Below are positions 50,051-59,234 of a DNA stretch of 64,000 bases, piece by piece. A program made the translations under genes and the position numbers. The stretch spans positions 94,310-158,309 of the forward strand of contig NZ_QGLE01000011.1 in NCBI RefSeq assembly GCF_003173035.1, read 5' to 3'. Position 1 is the first letter of the stretch. Every line of letters begins with the position of its first letter. The stretch comes from Zavarzinia aquatilis (GTDB taxonomy: Bacteria > Pseudomonadota > Alphaproteobacteria > Zavarziniales > Zavarziniaceae). The notes beneath the pieces are model-generated. The model searched no databases, was not told where the DNA came from, and saw only the letters and a program-made list of their open reading frames with translations.

Positions 50051-51403
50051 TCAGCGCATCCCTTCGGCGGCGACGGCGTCGCCGGTGAAGTAGGTTTCCG
50101 GCTTCTGCGGCACGACCTTGAAGGTCTCGCCGTTCAGGGCCTGAATGATGCTCATCGTGTTGGCCTGCAGGTTGAAGACGGTCGCCGTCTTGACCAGCGT
50201 AGCCGGCACCGCGGGCACGATGAAGGGCGTCATCTGGGTGGTGCGCCACAGCTTGCCCTCGGCATCGTAACCGTCCATCAGGGACAGCAGCCAGGTGTCC
50301 TCGTCGAGATAATAGGTGCGCTTCGGCACCGCATGGCGCTTGCCTTCCGCGACCGTCGCCTCGACCACCCACACGCGGTGACGCTCCCAGCGGACCTTGT
50401 CGGGGTTGAGGTGGTTCTTGGCGACCGCCTCGGCCTCGCTCGCGCCGATGAAACCGTTGTTGTTATAGGGGATCAGCAGCTCCTTCTTGCCGACCAGCTT
50501 CCAGGTGTAGCGGTCGATGGCGCCGAACAGGCCCTGCACTTCGTCGAAGTAATTGGCGCCAGAGGCAACGAAGTCCGGTGTGTCGTAGGCGACGGTGGGG
50601 GCGCGGCGCACGCGGCGCTGGCCGACCAGATACTGCCAGGCCTTGCGCGGGTCGGCCGGGTCGATGCTGTCGCGGATGACGAGGGATTCGCCGGCCTTGA
50701 ACGGCGGCTCCAGTGTGTTGAAACGCAGCATGGCGTATTCGCCCTTGAACCCGTCGGCGGTGGCGTCCGGGTAATAGAACGGATACTGGAACGAGATCTG
50801 GTTGCGGGTCGCCAGCGTATGGGTGCCATCCGCGTTGCCGACGATATTCTTGAAGCTGTATTCGATGGAGGGCGCCTCGACACGCATCAGGTAGTTCCAC
50901 ATCACCTCGGCGCCGGAAGCCGGCACCGGGAAGGGAATGCCGCCGATGCAGCCCTTCAGCGACAGGCCACCGTCGATCGCCTCGCAAGCCGTCGCATTGG
51001 TGAAAGTGCGGTCGTAAACCGCCTGCGATGCCCGCGCCGTGCGATGGCTCGGATAGACGTCGAGGCGGAACGTGTCGGGGAACTTCTTCAGCAGCGCGCG
51101 GGTGCCGTCGGTCAGCAGGGCATCATACTGGCCCATGTTGGCGGCGGTGACCTGGAACAGCGGCTTTTCGCCCGGGAAGATCGCCGTCGGGATGTCGCCC
51201 ATGGCGCCCGAGACCGGCAGATCCTTGATCCCGCCGTCCCAGGCGGGGATCGAGCCGTCGGCATTGCCGGCCTTTTCCGCGCCGAGCGGCGTCAGGGTTG
51301 ATTTCAGTTTCGCCGCCTCTTCCGCCGTCGTGGCGGCGAAGGCGGCACCCGACAGCGCCGTCATGGCGGCCAGCGTCGCCAGGGCTGCTTTCAGCTTGTT
51401 CAT
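50051..51403 (-). CDS. DUF1329 domain-containing outer-membrane-associated protein
   Basis: 450 residues with a signal peptide of about 23 residues (...SGAAFAATTAEEAAKLKSTLTPLGAE). That mature start, plus AGNADGSIPAWDGG and TYYLDEDTWLLSLMDGYDAEGKLWR later, is the DUF1329 (LolB/LppX-like) signature. These proteins co-occur with DUF1302 and are thought to carry or help secrete lipophilic compounds. The gene follows DUF1302 by 31 bases. Confidence 0.9.
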   Translation of the reverse strand: MNKLKAALATLAAMTALSGAAFAATTAEEAAKLKSTLTPLGAEKAGNADGSIPAWDGGIKDLPVSGAMGDIPTAIFPGEKPLFQVTAANMGQYDALLTDGTRALLKKFPDTFRLDVYPSHRTARASQAVYDRTFTNATACEAIDGGLSLKGCIGGIPFPVPASGAEVMWNYLMRVEAPSIEYSFKNIVGNADGTHTLATRNQISFQYPFYYPDATADGFKGEYAMLRFNTLEPPFKAGESLVIRDSIDPADPRKAWQYLVGQRRVRRAPTVAYDTPDFVASGANYFDEVQGLFGAIDRYTWKLVGKKELLIPYNNNGFIGASEAEAVAKNHLNPDKVRWERHRVWVVEATVAEGKRHAVPKRTYYLDEDTWLLSLMDGYDAEGKLWRTTQMTPFIVPAVPATLVKTATVFNLQANTMSIIQALNGETFKVVPQKPETYFTGDAVAAEGMR

Positions 51404-51434
51404 CCGGGAATCCTCCGTGTAACTCTTTTCGTTC

Positions 51435-53120
51435 TCAGAACGTGCGCTGGATCGACAGGGCGATGAAATCGCGGTCGCCGTGGAAGTTCTTGTAGGACAG
51501 CTCGGGCACCGCCGTGTCGTAGAGCACGATCGAGCCTTCCGAGCCGTAGTAGTGGGCGAAGCTGAGGCTGGCCTGCCAGGTCTTCTGGTAGTCGGCCTTG
51601 ACCCCGAGGCTGATCACACCGCCCCCTTCGGAGGGGAAGAGCACGCCACTGACGGAGGAGCGGCCGAACAGGCCGTAGGAGACGCCGATCGGCACCTGAA
51701 GGTCGACGCCGGGCAGGACCTGGAAATATTCGGGCGTGAAGATGAACTGCAGCGCGCCTGCGTCCTTGGTCGCCAGCGGGTCGAGCTGGTCGGCGTTCTT
51801 GTCGATCGACAGGCGGTTGTTATAGGCGAATTCGCCGATGATCGACGCGCCTTGCCACAAGGCGCTCTCGTTGAAGACCGAGATCGCCGAGACATTGGCG
51901 TGCAGCGTGCGGCCGACCGGGAAGGCCGCGTTGTCGCCACCGTCGGCGGTGGTGTTGCCCGGGATGATCACCGCGTTGCCGCTGGCGACGAGGGGCATGT
52001 TGTCGCGGAAAGAGATTTCCCCCGCGACATTGGTATCGCCGATCAGCGTGCTGGCACTGGCGCCGACCGTGAAGATGTCCTCGCCGAAGACCTGCAGGTA
52101 GTCGCCGATGGTACCCGGCTCGACGTTCACGCCCGGCCGGACGTAGAACTGCGGAATCTTGTCGTGGAAATTGGCGACATAGAAACCGTATTCGACATCG
52201 CCCGGGGTCCAGCGGATCTGGGCGCCGCCCTGCCCCTGGTCGCGGGCATCAATGTCCGAACCGCGATGGGCGATGGCCCCGGGGCCGAGGATCAGGGTCT
52301 CGCCGCCGTCGTCGACGAAATCGGCGAAGCTGAAATAGCTGCCGGCCGCAGGCAACCGGGTCTTGCGCCATTCGAACTGATAGTAGGCGCCGAGCGAGAG
52401 TTCCGACGACAGCTGGATCTGCCCGGTGACCTGCCCGATGGGGCGCAGGATTTCCTGGAAACGGGAATTCGGCACCGACAGCGCCTTGACGAGGTCGAGC
52501 GAGGTCTGGGCCGCGGCGATGCCGTTCGAGCCGAAGAACAGGCTTTCGCCGTAAAGCTGGGTGAAGCGGCCGGCGCGCAGGTTGAGCCCGGTGTCGCCAA
52601 TCGCAATCTTGCCGAAGACGAAAGCGTCGAGCAGCTCGGCATTCTGGCCGTGCAAGTCCTGAGCCTCGTCCGAGAAGCGGTTGTAGGGCGCGCTGGTGGT
52701 ATTCACCAGAGCACCGCCGAAGGCGCCCGGATTGTCGTTCTTGCCCATGTAGACATCGTCGTACCAGGCCGCGGCGCTGATCCGGAAACCGAAGTCACGC
52801 TTGTAGGTCAGGCCGAATTCGCTGAGCAGATCGACCCGGTTCGAAATCAGGCCCTTGTCGAAATTCAGGTCACCGTCGTCGGTATTGGCCTGAACACCTA
52901 TGGAATTATTGGCCACCTCGGCCGACGGGTTCTCCACGCGCCAGCCGAGCGAGTATTTCAACGTATTGTCGAAATAAATCGCAATATCCGGATTGCCGGT
53001 GTCGATCGGTGCCGCCTGTGCGGAAAAAGATGTCCCGACGACAACCGCCAGAGCGATAGCGGAAACCGCCGTAGCCAAGGAAATGTTCTTGTCGTGCCGA
53101 GGCATTGGTCCCCCTGCCAT
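51435..53120 (-). CDS. DUF1302 domain-containing outer-membrane beta-barrel protein
   Basis: 561 residues. The ATG at 53120 follows GGAGGACGCG; a second ATG at 53105 also has a fair site. A signal peptide ends ...TSFSAQA. The mature protein starts APIDTGNPDIAIYFDNTLKYSLGWR, the standard DUF1302 opening, and ends AL-SIQRTF with the terminal Phe of outer-membrane barrels. Probably a porin-like channel for hydrophobic substrates or products. Confidence 0.9.
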   Translation of the reverse strand: MAGGPMPRHDKNISLATAVSAIALAVVVGTSFSAQAAPIDTGNPDIAIYFDNTLKYSLGWRVENPSAEVANNSIGVQANTDDGDLNFDKGLISNRVDLLSEFGLTYKRDFGFRISAAAWYDDVYMGKNDNPGAFGGALVNTTSAPYNRFSDEAQDLHGQNAELLDAFVFGKIAIGDTGLNLRAGRFTQLYGESLFFGSNGIAAAQTSLDLVKALSVPNSRFQEILRPIGQVTGQIQLSSELSLGAYYQFEWRKTRLPAAGSYFSFADFVDDGGETLILGPGAIAHRGSDIDARDQGQGGAQIRWTPGDVEYGFYVANFHDKIPQFYVRPGVNVEPGTIGDYLQVFGEDIFTVGASASTLIGDTNVAGEISFRDNMPLVASGNAVIIPGNTTADGGDNAAFPVGRTLHANVSAISVFNESALWQGASIIGEFAYNNRLSIDKNADQLDPLATKDAGALQFIFTPEYFQVLPGVDLQVPIGVSYGLFGRSSVSGVLFPSEGGGVISLGVKADYQKTWQASLSFAHYYGSEGSIVLYDTAVPELSYKNFHGDRDFIALSIQRTF

Positions 53121-53269
53121 CGCGTCCTCCGTGCGGCCTGTTCCGGCCTTTTCCTGAATTCATGGTTGCAGCGATGCCCCGCCCCCCATTCGAGCGGTCG
53201 GACATCGAGCCCATGGCCACGGTATGAATCGGAGTGCATACTGTCCAATACCGTTGGGGACGCCACTCA

Positions 53270-53284
53270 ATACCGATATGGTAT
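53270..53284. promoter_or_regulatory. LysR operator (ATACC-N5-GGTAT) in the DUF1302-lysR divergent region
   Basis: The 15-bp dyad ATACC-GATAT-GGTAT contains the T-N11-A core of LysR-type sites. A half-site ATACC lies 22 bases upstream at 53248-53252. It is 33 bases before the LysR start codon and about 150 before the DUF1302 start. The same dyad recurs at 56014. Confidence 0.65.
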
Positions 53285-53316
53285 GGACATCATCCATTCG
53301 GACAAGGAACGACCAG

Positions 53317-54222
53317 ATGGATTTCCGCCAGTTGAAGTATTTCATCGCCGTCGCCGAAGAAGAGAACATCGGCCGCGCCGCTCGGCGCCTGCACATCTCG
53401 CAGCCGCCCCTGACCCGCCAGATCAAGCAGATCGAGGACGAACTGGGCGTCACCCTGTTCATCCGGACTCCCAAGGGCATGGAGCTGACCGCCGTCGGCC
53501 GCCTGTTTCTCGAAGAGGCGCGGAACATCGCCCTTCTGTTCGAGCAGGCGACGGAACGGACGCTGGAGGCGGCGAAGGGCCGTCTCGGCCGGCTCGACGT
53601 CGCGATTTTCGGCTCGGGCATCATCGACGCCATTCCGAAGATCATGCTCGCCTTCAACGAGACTTACCCCGGGGTGAAGGTGCATCTGCACCAGATGGGC
53701 AAGGCCGAGCAGATCGAGGCCCTGCGCCAGCGCCGGATCAATGTCGGCTTCAACCGGATGCTCGTGCCCCAGCCCGACCTGACCAGCGAACTGATCTTCA
53801 CCGAACCCCTGCTGCTTGCCGTGAACGAGAAACACCCCTTGTCACGCCTGGACAGCATTCCGTTCCGTGCGCTGAAGGATCACCCGCTGATCCTGTTTCC
53901 ACGCGAAGGCCGGCCGAACTTCATCGACAAGGTGATCGCGATCTGCGCCGAGGTCGGTTTCTTTCCCCGGATCACGCAGGAAGTGGGCGATGCCGTTACC
54001 GGTGTCGCCCTGGTCGCCTCGGGCTTCGGCATCTGCATCGTGCCGAAATCGCTGACCGCCCTGACGTTGCCCGGGGTCGTCTTCCGCCCGATCTCCGAGC
54101 GTCCGGCCCATTGGTCTGTCGATCTCAGCTGCATCTATCGCCGCGACGACGAAACGCCGATCCTCGCCGCCTTCCTCGGGACCGTGCGGGCCTTTCGCGC
54201 CGGCCTGCCGAAACAGGCCTAG
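53317..54222 (+). CDS. LysR family transcriptional regulator (CatR/BenM-like)
   Basis: 301 residues from the ATG at 53317 (AAGGAACGACC upstream); a longer frame to 53224 would cover the operator. The helix-turn-helix is MDFRQLKYFIAVAEEENIGRAARRL, followed by HISQPPLTRQIKQIEDELG. The FIRTPKGMELTAVGRLFLEEA segment and the CatR-like effector domain follow. Such regulators respond to muconates or benzoates. The operators at 53270 and 56014 suggest it controls itself, the envelope cluster and the lower meta operon. Confidence 0.92.
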   Translation: MDFRQLKYFIAVAEEENIGRAARRLHISQPPLTRQIKQIEDELGVTLFIRTPKGMELTAVGRLFLEEARNIALLFEQATERTLEAAKGRLGRLDVAIFGSGIIDAIPKIMLAFNETYPGVKVHLHQMGKAEQIEALRQRRINVGFNRMLVPQPDLTSELIFTEPLLLAVNEKHPLSRLDSIPFRALKDHPLILFPREGRPNFIDKVIAICAEVGFFPRITQEVGDAVTGVALVASGFGICIVPKSLTALTLPGVVFRPISERPAHWSVDLSCIYRRDDETPILAAFLGTVRAFRAGLPKQA

Positions 54223-54239
54223 ACGTTATCCGGCAAGTC

Positions 54240-55904
54240 TCACTCGCCCCCGCCCCGCTTCAGGCGATAGGCGAGCTGGCGCCGCGTGATGCCCAGCAGA
54301 CGCGCGGCCCGGGTCAGGTTGCCGCCGGCGCGATCCGTGGCCAGGCGGAGCAGGCGCTGCTCGTGCGCTTCGAGATCGAAGCCTTCGGTCAGCAAGCGGT
54401 CGACATCGCTTCCGGCCGGCTGCGGGGCGCCGACATGACCATGGCGGTCGACGGCGACGCCGTCCATGCCCTGGGGCGGCCCGTCGGGAAACAGGTGTTC
54501 CGCCTCGATCCAGCCGCCGTCCGGGGCGAGGATCACGCTGCGTTCCAGCAGATTTTCCAGCTCGCGCACGTTACCCGGCCAGTGATGCGCCTGCAGGACT
54601 CGCAGCGCCCAGTCGCTGATGCCGAGGAAGGTCTTGCCGTAGACCGCCGACAGGCGCTCCAGCATTGCCGTGGCCAGCAGCGGGATGTCGGATTTGCGCT
54701 CGCGCAGCGGCGGAATTTCCACCGGATAGGTCGCGAGACGGTAATAGAGGTCGGCCCGGAAACGCCCCGCCGCCACCGCCTGCTTCAGATCGACATTGGT
54801 CGCCGCGACCACGCGCACCTTCACCTTGCGCAGCCTGTCGTCGCCCAGCCGCTCCACCTCGCCGGTCTGCAAGACCCGCAGCAGCTTGACCTGCGCCGCG
54901 AGGCTGAGGTCGCCCACCTCGTCGAGCAGCAGCGTGCCGCCATCCGCCCGCTCGAAGCGGCCGGGCCGTGACTGCTGCGCGCCGGTGAAGGCGCCGCGCT
55001 GCACGCCGAACAGCTCGGATTCGATCAGATCGGTGGGGATCGCGCCGCAGTTGATGGCGACGAAGGGGCCGTCGGCCCGCGGGCTGTTGTCGTGCAGCCA
55101 GCGGGCGAACATTTCCTTGCCCACCCCCGTCTCTCCCAGCAGCAGGACGGTGATCGGCGTCGCCGCCGCCTTGGCCAGCATGTCGAAGGCCGTGCGGAAC
55201 CCGGGCGAAGCGCCGACCAGCCGCCCCGATGCCCGGCGCGACGGCCGCCGCCCGCGCAGGGACGACAGTTCCGCCTCGAGCTCGCGAAACGGTGCATCGC
55301 CTTCCGCCGACTTGAAATTGTCGAGAAAGGCGTCGTCACCCCAGGCTTCCGCCGGGCGCGCCACCATCACGCAGCGGTCGTCGCCGCGCGCCACGCATTT
55401 CACCTCGCGGAACAGGATGAAGCGGCGGAAAAACTGGCTGACGTAACCCGAGGCATGGCCGACCAGGCTCCAGCAGGCGCATTCGCTGCCGACGCCATAT
55501 TGCTCGATGTGACATTGCGCTTCCCACGAGCCGTCCATCTCGACCGTGCCGAAGAAACTGCCCTTCTCCCAGTCGATCTCGGCTTCGGTGATTTCGCTCT
55601 TCACCACGCCCTCGAAGCCGTGCAGCACGGGACCGATATTGAAGACATCGTAATCGTTGCCGGCCCCGACCAGCTTGGTCGCGAGATCGGCGTCCTGGCG
55701 CCCGGTCGCGAAGCCCATGCGCATCAGCACGCCCTGCGCCCGCCGGGGCCCCAGGGTATCGAACAGCTCGTGCCGGACAGCCGCCAGCGCCTTGGCGTGA
55801 ACCAGCAACATGCGGTTCTCGTCCAGCCAGATCCGGCCGCCTTCGACGTCGAATTTCAGCCGGGAGCGGAGGTTGAACTGTTCGATCAACCTTTTGCGCA
55901 GCAT
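54240..55904 (-). CDS. Sigma-54-dependent activator of the DmpR/XylR family
   Basis: 554 residues: XylR_N sensor (1-200) including a V4R subdomain, AAA+ domain with Walker A GETGVGKE at 257-264, the sigma-54-contacting GAFTGA at 304-309, Walker B GGTLLLDEV at 322-330, and a C-terminal Fis helix-turn-helix (LTRAARLLGITRRQLAYRLK). The zinc site C144-E167-C170-C178 has exactly the spacing of MopR. H95 and F88 match MopR pocket residues, but the phenol-anchoring Trp is a Met (M123). It is the likely activator of the 46257 promoter, with an altered effector preference. Confidence 0.93.
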   Translation of the reverse strand: MLRKRLIEQFNLRSRLKFDVEGGRIWLDENRMLLVHAKALAAVRHELFDTLGPRRAQGVLMRMGFATGRQDADLATKLVGAGNDYDVFNIGPVLHGFEGVVKSEITEAEIDWEKGSFFGTVEMDGSWEAQCHIEQYGVGSECACWSLVGHASGYVSQFFRRFILFREVKCVARGDDRCVMVARPAEAWGDDAFLDNFKSAEGDAPFRELEAELSSLRGRRPSRRASGRLVGASPGFRTAFDMLAKAAATPITVLLLGETGVGKEMFARWLHDNSPRADGPFVAINCGAIPTDLIESELFGVQRGAFTGAQQSRPGRFERADGGTLLLDEVGDLSLAAQVKLLRVLQTGEVERLGDDRLRKVKVRVVAATNVDLKQAVAAGRFRADLYYRLATYPVEIPPLRERKSDIPLLATAMLERLSAVYGKTFLGISDWALRVLQAHHWPGNVRELENLLERSVILAPDGGWIEAEHLFPDGPPQGMDGVAVDRHGHVGAPQPAGSDVDRLLTEGFDLEAHEQRLLRLATDRAGGNLTRAARLLGITRRQLAYRLKRGGGE

Positions 55905-56013
55905 CGCCCGAATTCCCCGTTTCCATGTCCCGCGCGGCTTTTTCAGGGGCCGCTTTCTTCATTCGGGCCATGAACGCCCCCCCGCTGGCAAGCACAAACT
56001 GAACGGCCAAGGC

Positions 56014-56028
56014 ATACCTTTCCGGTAT
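56014..56028. promoter_or_regulatory. LysR recognition site upstream of dmpC
   Basis: ATACC-TTTCC-GGTAT, the same two half-sites as at 53270. Its centre (56021) is about 66 bases before the predicted start point, the classic LysR recognition position. It lies in the region divergent from the sigma-54 activator gene. Confidence 0.65.
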
Positions 56029-56046
56029 CAACTCACTGTCCCCTTA

Positions 56047-56080
56047 GTATTAGACGGGTATCCCTTTCGATTCCTATGCT
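56047..56080 (+). promoter_or_regulatory. LysR activation site and -10 of the dmpC promoter
   Basis: A degenerate second LysR site (GGTAT half at 56057-56061 with a T-N11-A core from 56048) is centred 33 bases after the first, at the expected -35 region. TATGCT at 56075-56080 is a fair -10. The predicted start is near 56087. The -35 itself is poor, as expected for an activator-dependent promoter. Confidence 0.45.
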
Positions 56081-56152
56081 GACGGCCAAACCACATCGGC
56101 CATGCCCTCGCCCGGCGGCGAGGGGCAACGCGCCGGGCTTCCAGGGGGAACC

Positions 56153-57613
56153 ATGCGTCAGGTTCAGAATTTCATCGACGGCCAGTTCACGGGCAGCGCC
56201 AGCGGGCGCCGCTTCGACAAGGTCGCGCCGGTCGACGGCACCGTCATCGCCTCCATCGCCGAGGCGGGCGCGGCCGAGGTCGATGCCGCCGTGCTCGCCG
56301 CCCGCGCCGCCCTCAAGGGCGAATGGGGCCGCCTCGGCACCGATCAGCGTTGCGACCTGCTGCATGGCGTCGCCGACGAGATCACCCGCCGCTTCGACGA
56401 TTTCGTCGCCGCCGAAATGGCCGACACCGGCCAGCCGCACCATGTGATGACCCATGCCTTCATCCCGCGCGGCGCGGCCAATTTCAAGGTCTTCGCCGAT
56501 GTCGTGAAGAATGTCCCGACCGAGAGTTTCGTCCTGCCGACACCGGATGGTGCCGGCGCGCTGAACTACGGCCTGCGCCGGCCCAAGGGCGTGATCGCGG
56601 TGATCGCGCCGTGGAACGCGCCTTTCCTGCTGATGACCTGGAAGGTCGGCCCCGCCCTCGCCTGCGGCAATGCCGTCGTCGTGAAGCCGTCGGAGGAAAC
56701 CCCGCTGACGACGACCCTGCTCGGCGAAGTGATGAACAAGGTCGGCATTCCGAAGGGTGTCTTCAACGTCATCCACGGTTTCGGCCCGGGCTCGGCCGGC
56801 GAATTCCTGACGAGGCACAGCGGCGTCGACGCCATCACCTTCACCGGCGAGACCGGCACCGGCACGGCGATCATGAAGGCGGCGGCGGAAGGGATCCGCG
56901 ACGTCTCCTTCGAGCTGGGCGGCAAGAATGCCGGCATCGTCTTCGCCGACGCCGATTTCGACAAGGCGGTCGACGGCATCTTCCGCTCCGCCTTCCTCAA
57001 CACCGGACAGGTCTGCCTCGGCACCGAGCGGGTCTATGTCCAGCGCCCGATCTTCGATCGCTTCGTCGCCGCCCTCAAGGCCAGGGTCGAAGGCGTCACC
57101 TTCGGCCGGCCCGAGACCAGGGGCGTCGACTACGGCCCGCTGATCAGCGCCGAGCACAAGCAGAAGGTCCTGTCCTATTACAAGAAGGCGGTCGACGAAG
57201 GCGCGACCCTGGTAACCGGCGGCGGCGTGCCCGAGATGCCGGCCGAACTTGCCGGCGGCCATTGGGTGCAGCCGACGATCTGGACCGGCCTGCCCGAGAC
57301 CGCCTCGGTGGTGCGCGAGGAAATCTTCGGCCCCTGCTGTCACATCCGGCCCTTCGATACCGAAACCGAGGTGATCGCCCTCGCCAATGCCAACGACTAC
57401 GGCCTGTCGACCACGATCTGGACCACAAATCTCGCCTGTGCCCACCGCATGGCGGCGGCGATCGAGGTCGGCATCGTCTGGGTGAACTCCTGGTTCCTGC
57501 GCGACCTGCGCACCGCTTTCGGCGGCAGCAAGATGTCGGGCATCGGCCGCGAGGGCGGCGTCCATTCCCTTGAGTTCTATACCGAGACCAGCAATGTCTG
57601 CATCAAGCTGTGA
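56153..57613 (+). CDS. dmpC: 2-hydroxymuconic semialdehyde dehydrogenase (DmpC/XylG)
   Basis: 486 residues from the ATG at 56153 (AGGGGGAACC), equal to DmpC. Catalytic Cys in FLNTGQVCLGTERV, base Glu in ELGGKNAG, and the IAPWNAPFLLMTWK cofactor loop are intact. It oxidises the ring-fission product to 2-hydroxymuconate with NAD. It is the first gene of the lower operon; no hydrolase (DmpD) gene is present, so this branch must carry the flux. Confidence 0.95.
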   Translation: MRQVQNFIDGQFTGSASGRRFDKVAPVDGTVIASIAEAGAAEVDAAVLAARAALKGEWGRLGTDQRCDLLHGVADEITRRFDDFVAAEMADTGQPHHVMTHAFIPRGAANFKVFADVVKNVPTESFVLPTPDGAGALNYGLRRPKGVIAVIAPWNAPFLLMTWKVGPALACGNAVVVKPSEETPLTTTLLGEVMNKVGIPKGVFNVIHGFGPGSAGEFLTRHSGVDAITFTGETGTGTAIMKAAAEGIRDVSFELGGKNAGIVFADADFDKAVDGIFRSAFLNTGQVCLGTERVYVQRPIFDRFVAALKARVEGVTFGRPETRGVDYGPLISAEHKQKVLSYYKKAVDEGATLVTGGGVPEMPAELAGGHWVQPTIWTGLPETASVVREEIFGPCCHIRPFDTETEVIALANANDYGLSTTIWTTNLACAHRMAAAIEVGIVWVNSWFLRDLRTAFGGSKMSGIGREGGVHSLEFYTETSNVCIKL

Positions 57614-57620
57614 GGCCGCG

Positions 57621-58418
57621 ATGAGCGCGGATCTGATCGCCCGCTGCGGCGACGAACTCTATGACGCCTTCGTCGGGCGCTACACCCTCGCCCCCCTCGC
57701 CGAGCGCCACCCCGAACTCACCCTCGAGGATGCCTATCGCATCCAGGAGCGTTTCATCGCCCGGCGCGTTTCGGCGGGCGAGAGCATCGTCGGCAAGAAG
57801 ATCGGCGTGACCTCGAAGGCGGTGCAGAACCTGCTCGGCGTCTATCAGCCGGATTTCGGCCAGCTGACCTCGGGCATGGTCTATCAGGCGGGCGAGACCA
57901 TCGACCTGAACGCCCTGATCCAGCCCAAGGCCGAGGCTGAACTCGCCTTCGTGCTGAAGCGCGACCTGAAAGGTCCCGGCATCACGGCGATGGACGTGAT
58001 CCACGCCACCGATTACGTCGCGCCCTGCTTCGAGATCGTCGATTCCCGCATCCGGAACTGGAAGATCGGCATTCGCGACACGGTGGCCGACAATGCTTCC
58101 TGCGGCGTCTATGTCCTCGGCGACGTCAGGGGCGATCCGCGGGACATCGACCTTGCCCTCGCCGGCATGGTGCTGAAGAAAAATGGCGAGCTGTTCTCGA
58201 CCGCCTGTGGCGCCGCCGTCCAGGGCTCGCCGGCCAATGCCGTCGCCTGGCTCGCCAATACGCTCGGCACCCTCGGCATTCCCTTCCTCGCCGGCGAGGT
58301 AATCCTCTCCGGTTCGCAATCCGCCCTCGTCTCCGTCGTCGACGGCGATGTCCTCACCTGCACCATCGGCGGGCTCGGCACCTGCCGGGTCGCCTTCTCG
58401 GGAAAGAGCGCGGCATGA
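57621..58418 (+). CDS. dmpE: 2-hydroxypenta-2,4-dienoate hydratase (DmpE/XylJ)
   Basis: 265 residues from the ATG at 57621, 7 bases after dmpC. Family marks are VGKKIGVTSKAVQNLLGVYQPDFG, EAELAFVLKRDL and CFEIVDSRIRNWKIGIRDTVADNAS. It adds water to give 4-hydroxy-2-oxovalerate. It is closely related to the decarboxylase encoded next, with which it forms a complex in known pathways. Confidence 0.94.
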   Translation: MSADLIARCGDELYDAFVGRYTLAPLAERHPELTLEDAYRIQERFIARRVSAGESIVGKKIGVTSKAVQNLLGVYQPDFGQLTSGMVYQAGETIDLNALIQPKAEAELAFVLKRDLKGPGITAMDVIHATDYVAPCFEIVDSRIRNWKIGIRDTVADNASCGVYVLGDVRGDPRDIDLALAGMVLKKNGELFSTACGAAVQGSPANAVAWLANTLGTLGIPFLAGEVILSGSQSALVSVVDGDVLTCTIGGLGTCRVAFSGKSAA

Positions 58419-59212
58419 CCGTCACCCTGAACGCCGAAGCCATCACCCGCCTGACCGAGAGGGTCGAGGGCGCGCAGACCCGCGGCCACGCCATCCCCCG
58501 CCTGACCGAGGAATATCCGGCCATGACCATCGACGATGGCTATGCTGTGCAGTCGGCCCTGCGGGCGCGATACCTCGCGAAGGGTCACAAGCTGATCGGC
58601 TGGAAGGCCGGCCTGACCTCGAAGGCAAAGATGATCCAGATGGGGGTCGACGTGCCCTCCATCGGCTTCCTGACCGACCGCATGGCCCGGCCCGAGGGTA
58701 CGGAAGTCTCGGTCAAGGGCCTGATCCATCCCCGCGTCGAATGCGAGGTTGCCTTCGTCACGGCGAAGAACCTGTCCGGTCCCGGCTGCACCGCCGCCGA
58801 CGTGCTGGCCGCGACCGATTTCGTGCTGCCGGCGATCGAAATCATCGACTCCCGCTTCTCCGGCTTCAAGTTCGACCTCGAGAGTGTCGTCGCCGACAAT
58901 GGCTCGGCCGCGCTCTTCGTTGGTGGCGGCCGGCCGCGCCGGGTCGCCGATCTCGACCTGCCGACCATCGGCGTCGTGATGGAAAAGAACGGCGAGATGC
59001 TGGCCTTCGCCGCCGCCGCCGCCGTGCTCGGCCATCCGGCGGAAGCCGTGGCCATGCTGGTGAACATCCTGCACGACCTGGGCGAGAGCCTGCCGGCCGG
59101 CAGCTTCGTGCTCAGCGGCGGCATCACCGAGGCGATCCCGGTCAAGCCCGGCGACAATGTGATCGCCCGCTACCAGGGCCTCGGCTCGGTATCCGTCCGT
59201 TTCGTCGATTGA
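58415..59212 (+). CDS. dmpH: 2-oxo-3-hexenedioate (4-oxalocrotonate) decarboxylase (DmpH/XylI)
   Basis: 265 residues, overlapping dmpE by ATGA. Shares the fumarylacetoacetate-hydrolase-like fold with dmpE: IGWKAGLTSKAKMIQMGVDVPS, ECEVAFVTAKNL and AIEIIDSRFSGFKFDLESVVADN. Needs a divalent metal and decarboxylates the tautomerised dienoate. The adjacency and order E-H-I-F-G differ from the classic pVI150 order. Confidence 0.94.
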   Translation: MTVTLNAEAITRLTERVEGAQTRGHAIPRLTEEYPAMTIDDGYAVQSALRARYLAKGHKLIGWKAGLTSKAKMIQMGVDVPSIGFLTDRMARPEGTEVSVKGLIHPRVECEVAFVTAKNLSGPGCTAADVLAATDFVLPAIEIIDSRFSGFKFDLESVVADNGSAALFVGGGRPRRVADLDLPTIGVVMEKNGEMLAFAAAAAVLGHPAEAVAMLVNILHDLGESLPAGSFVLSGGITEAIPVKPGDNVIARYQGLGSVSVRFVD

Positions 59213-59234
59213 ACGCTCATCCCGGAGACATGCG

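Noticed and set aside
51480..54971. A 1163-codon open frame on the plus strand
   Set aside because: It runs antisense to the DUF1302 gene, out of frame through the LysR gene and antisense through the sigma-54 regulator. It has no protein-like composition; high GC produces such frames.
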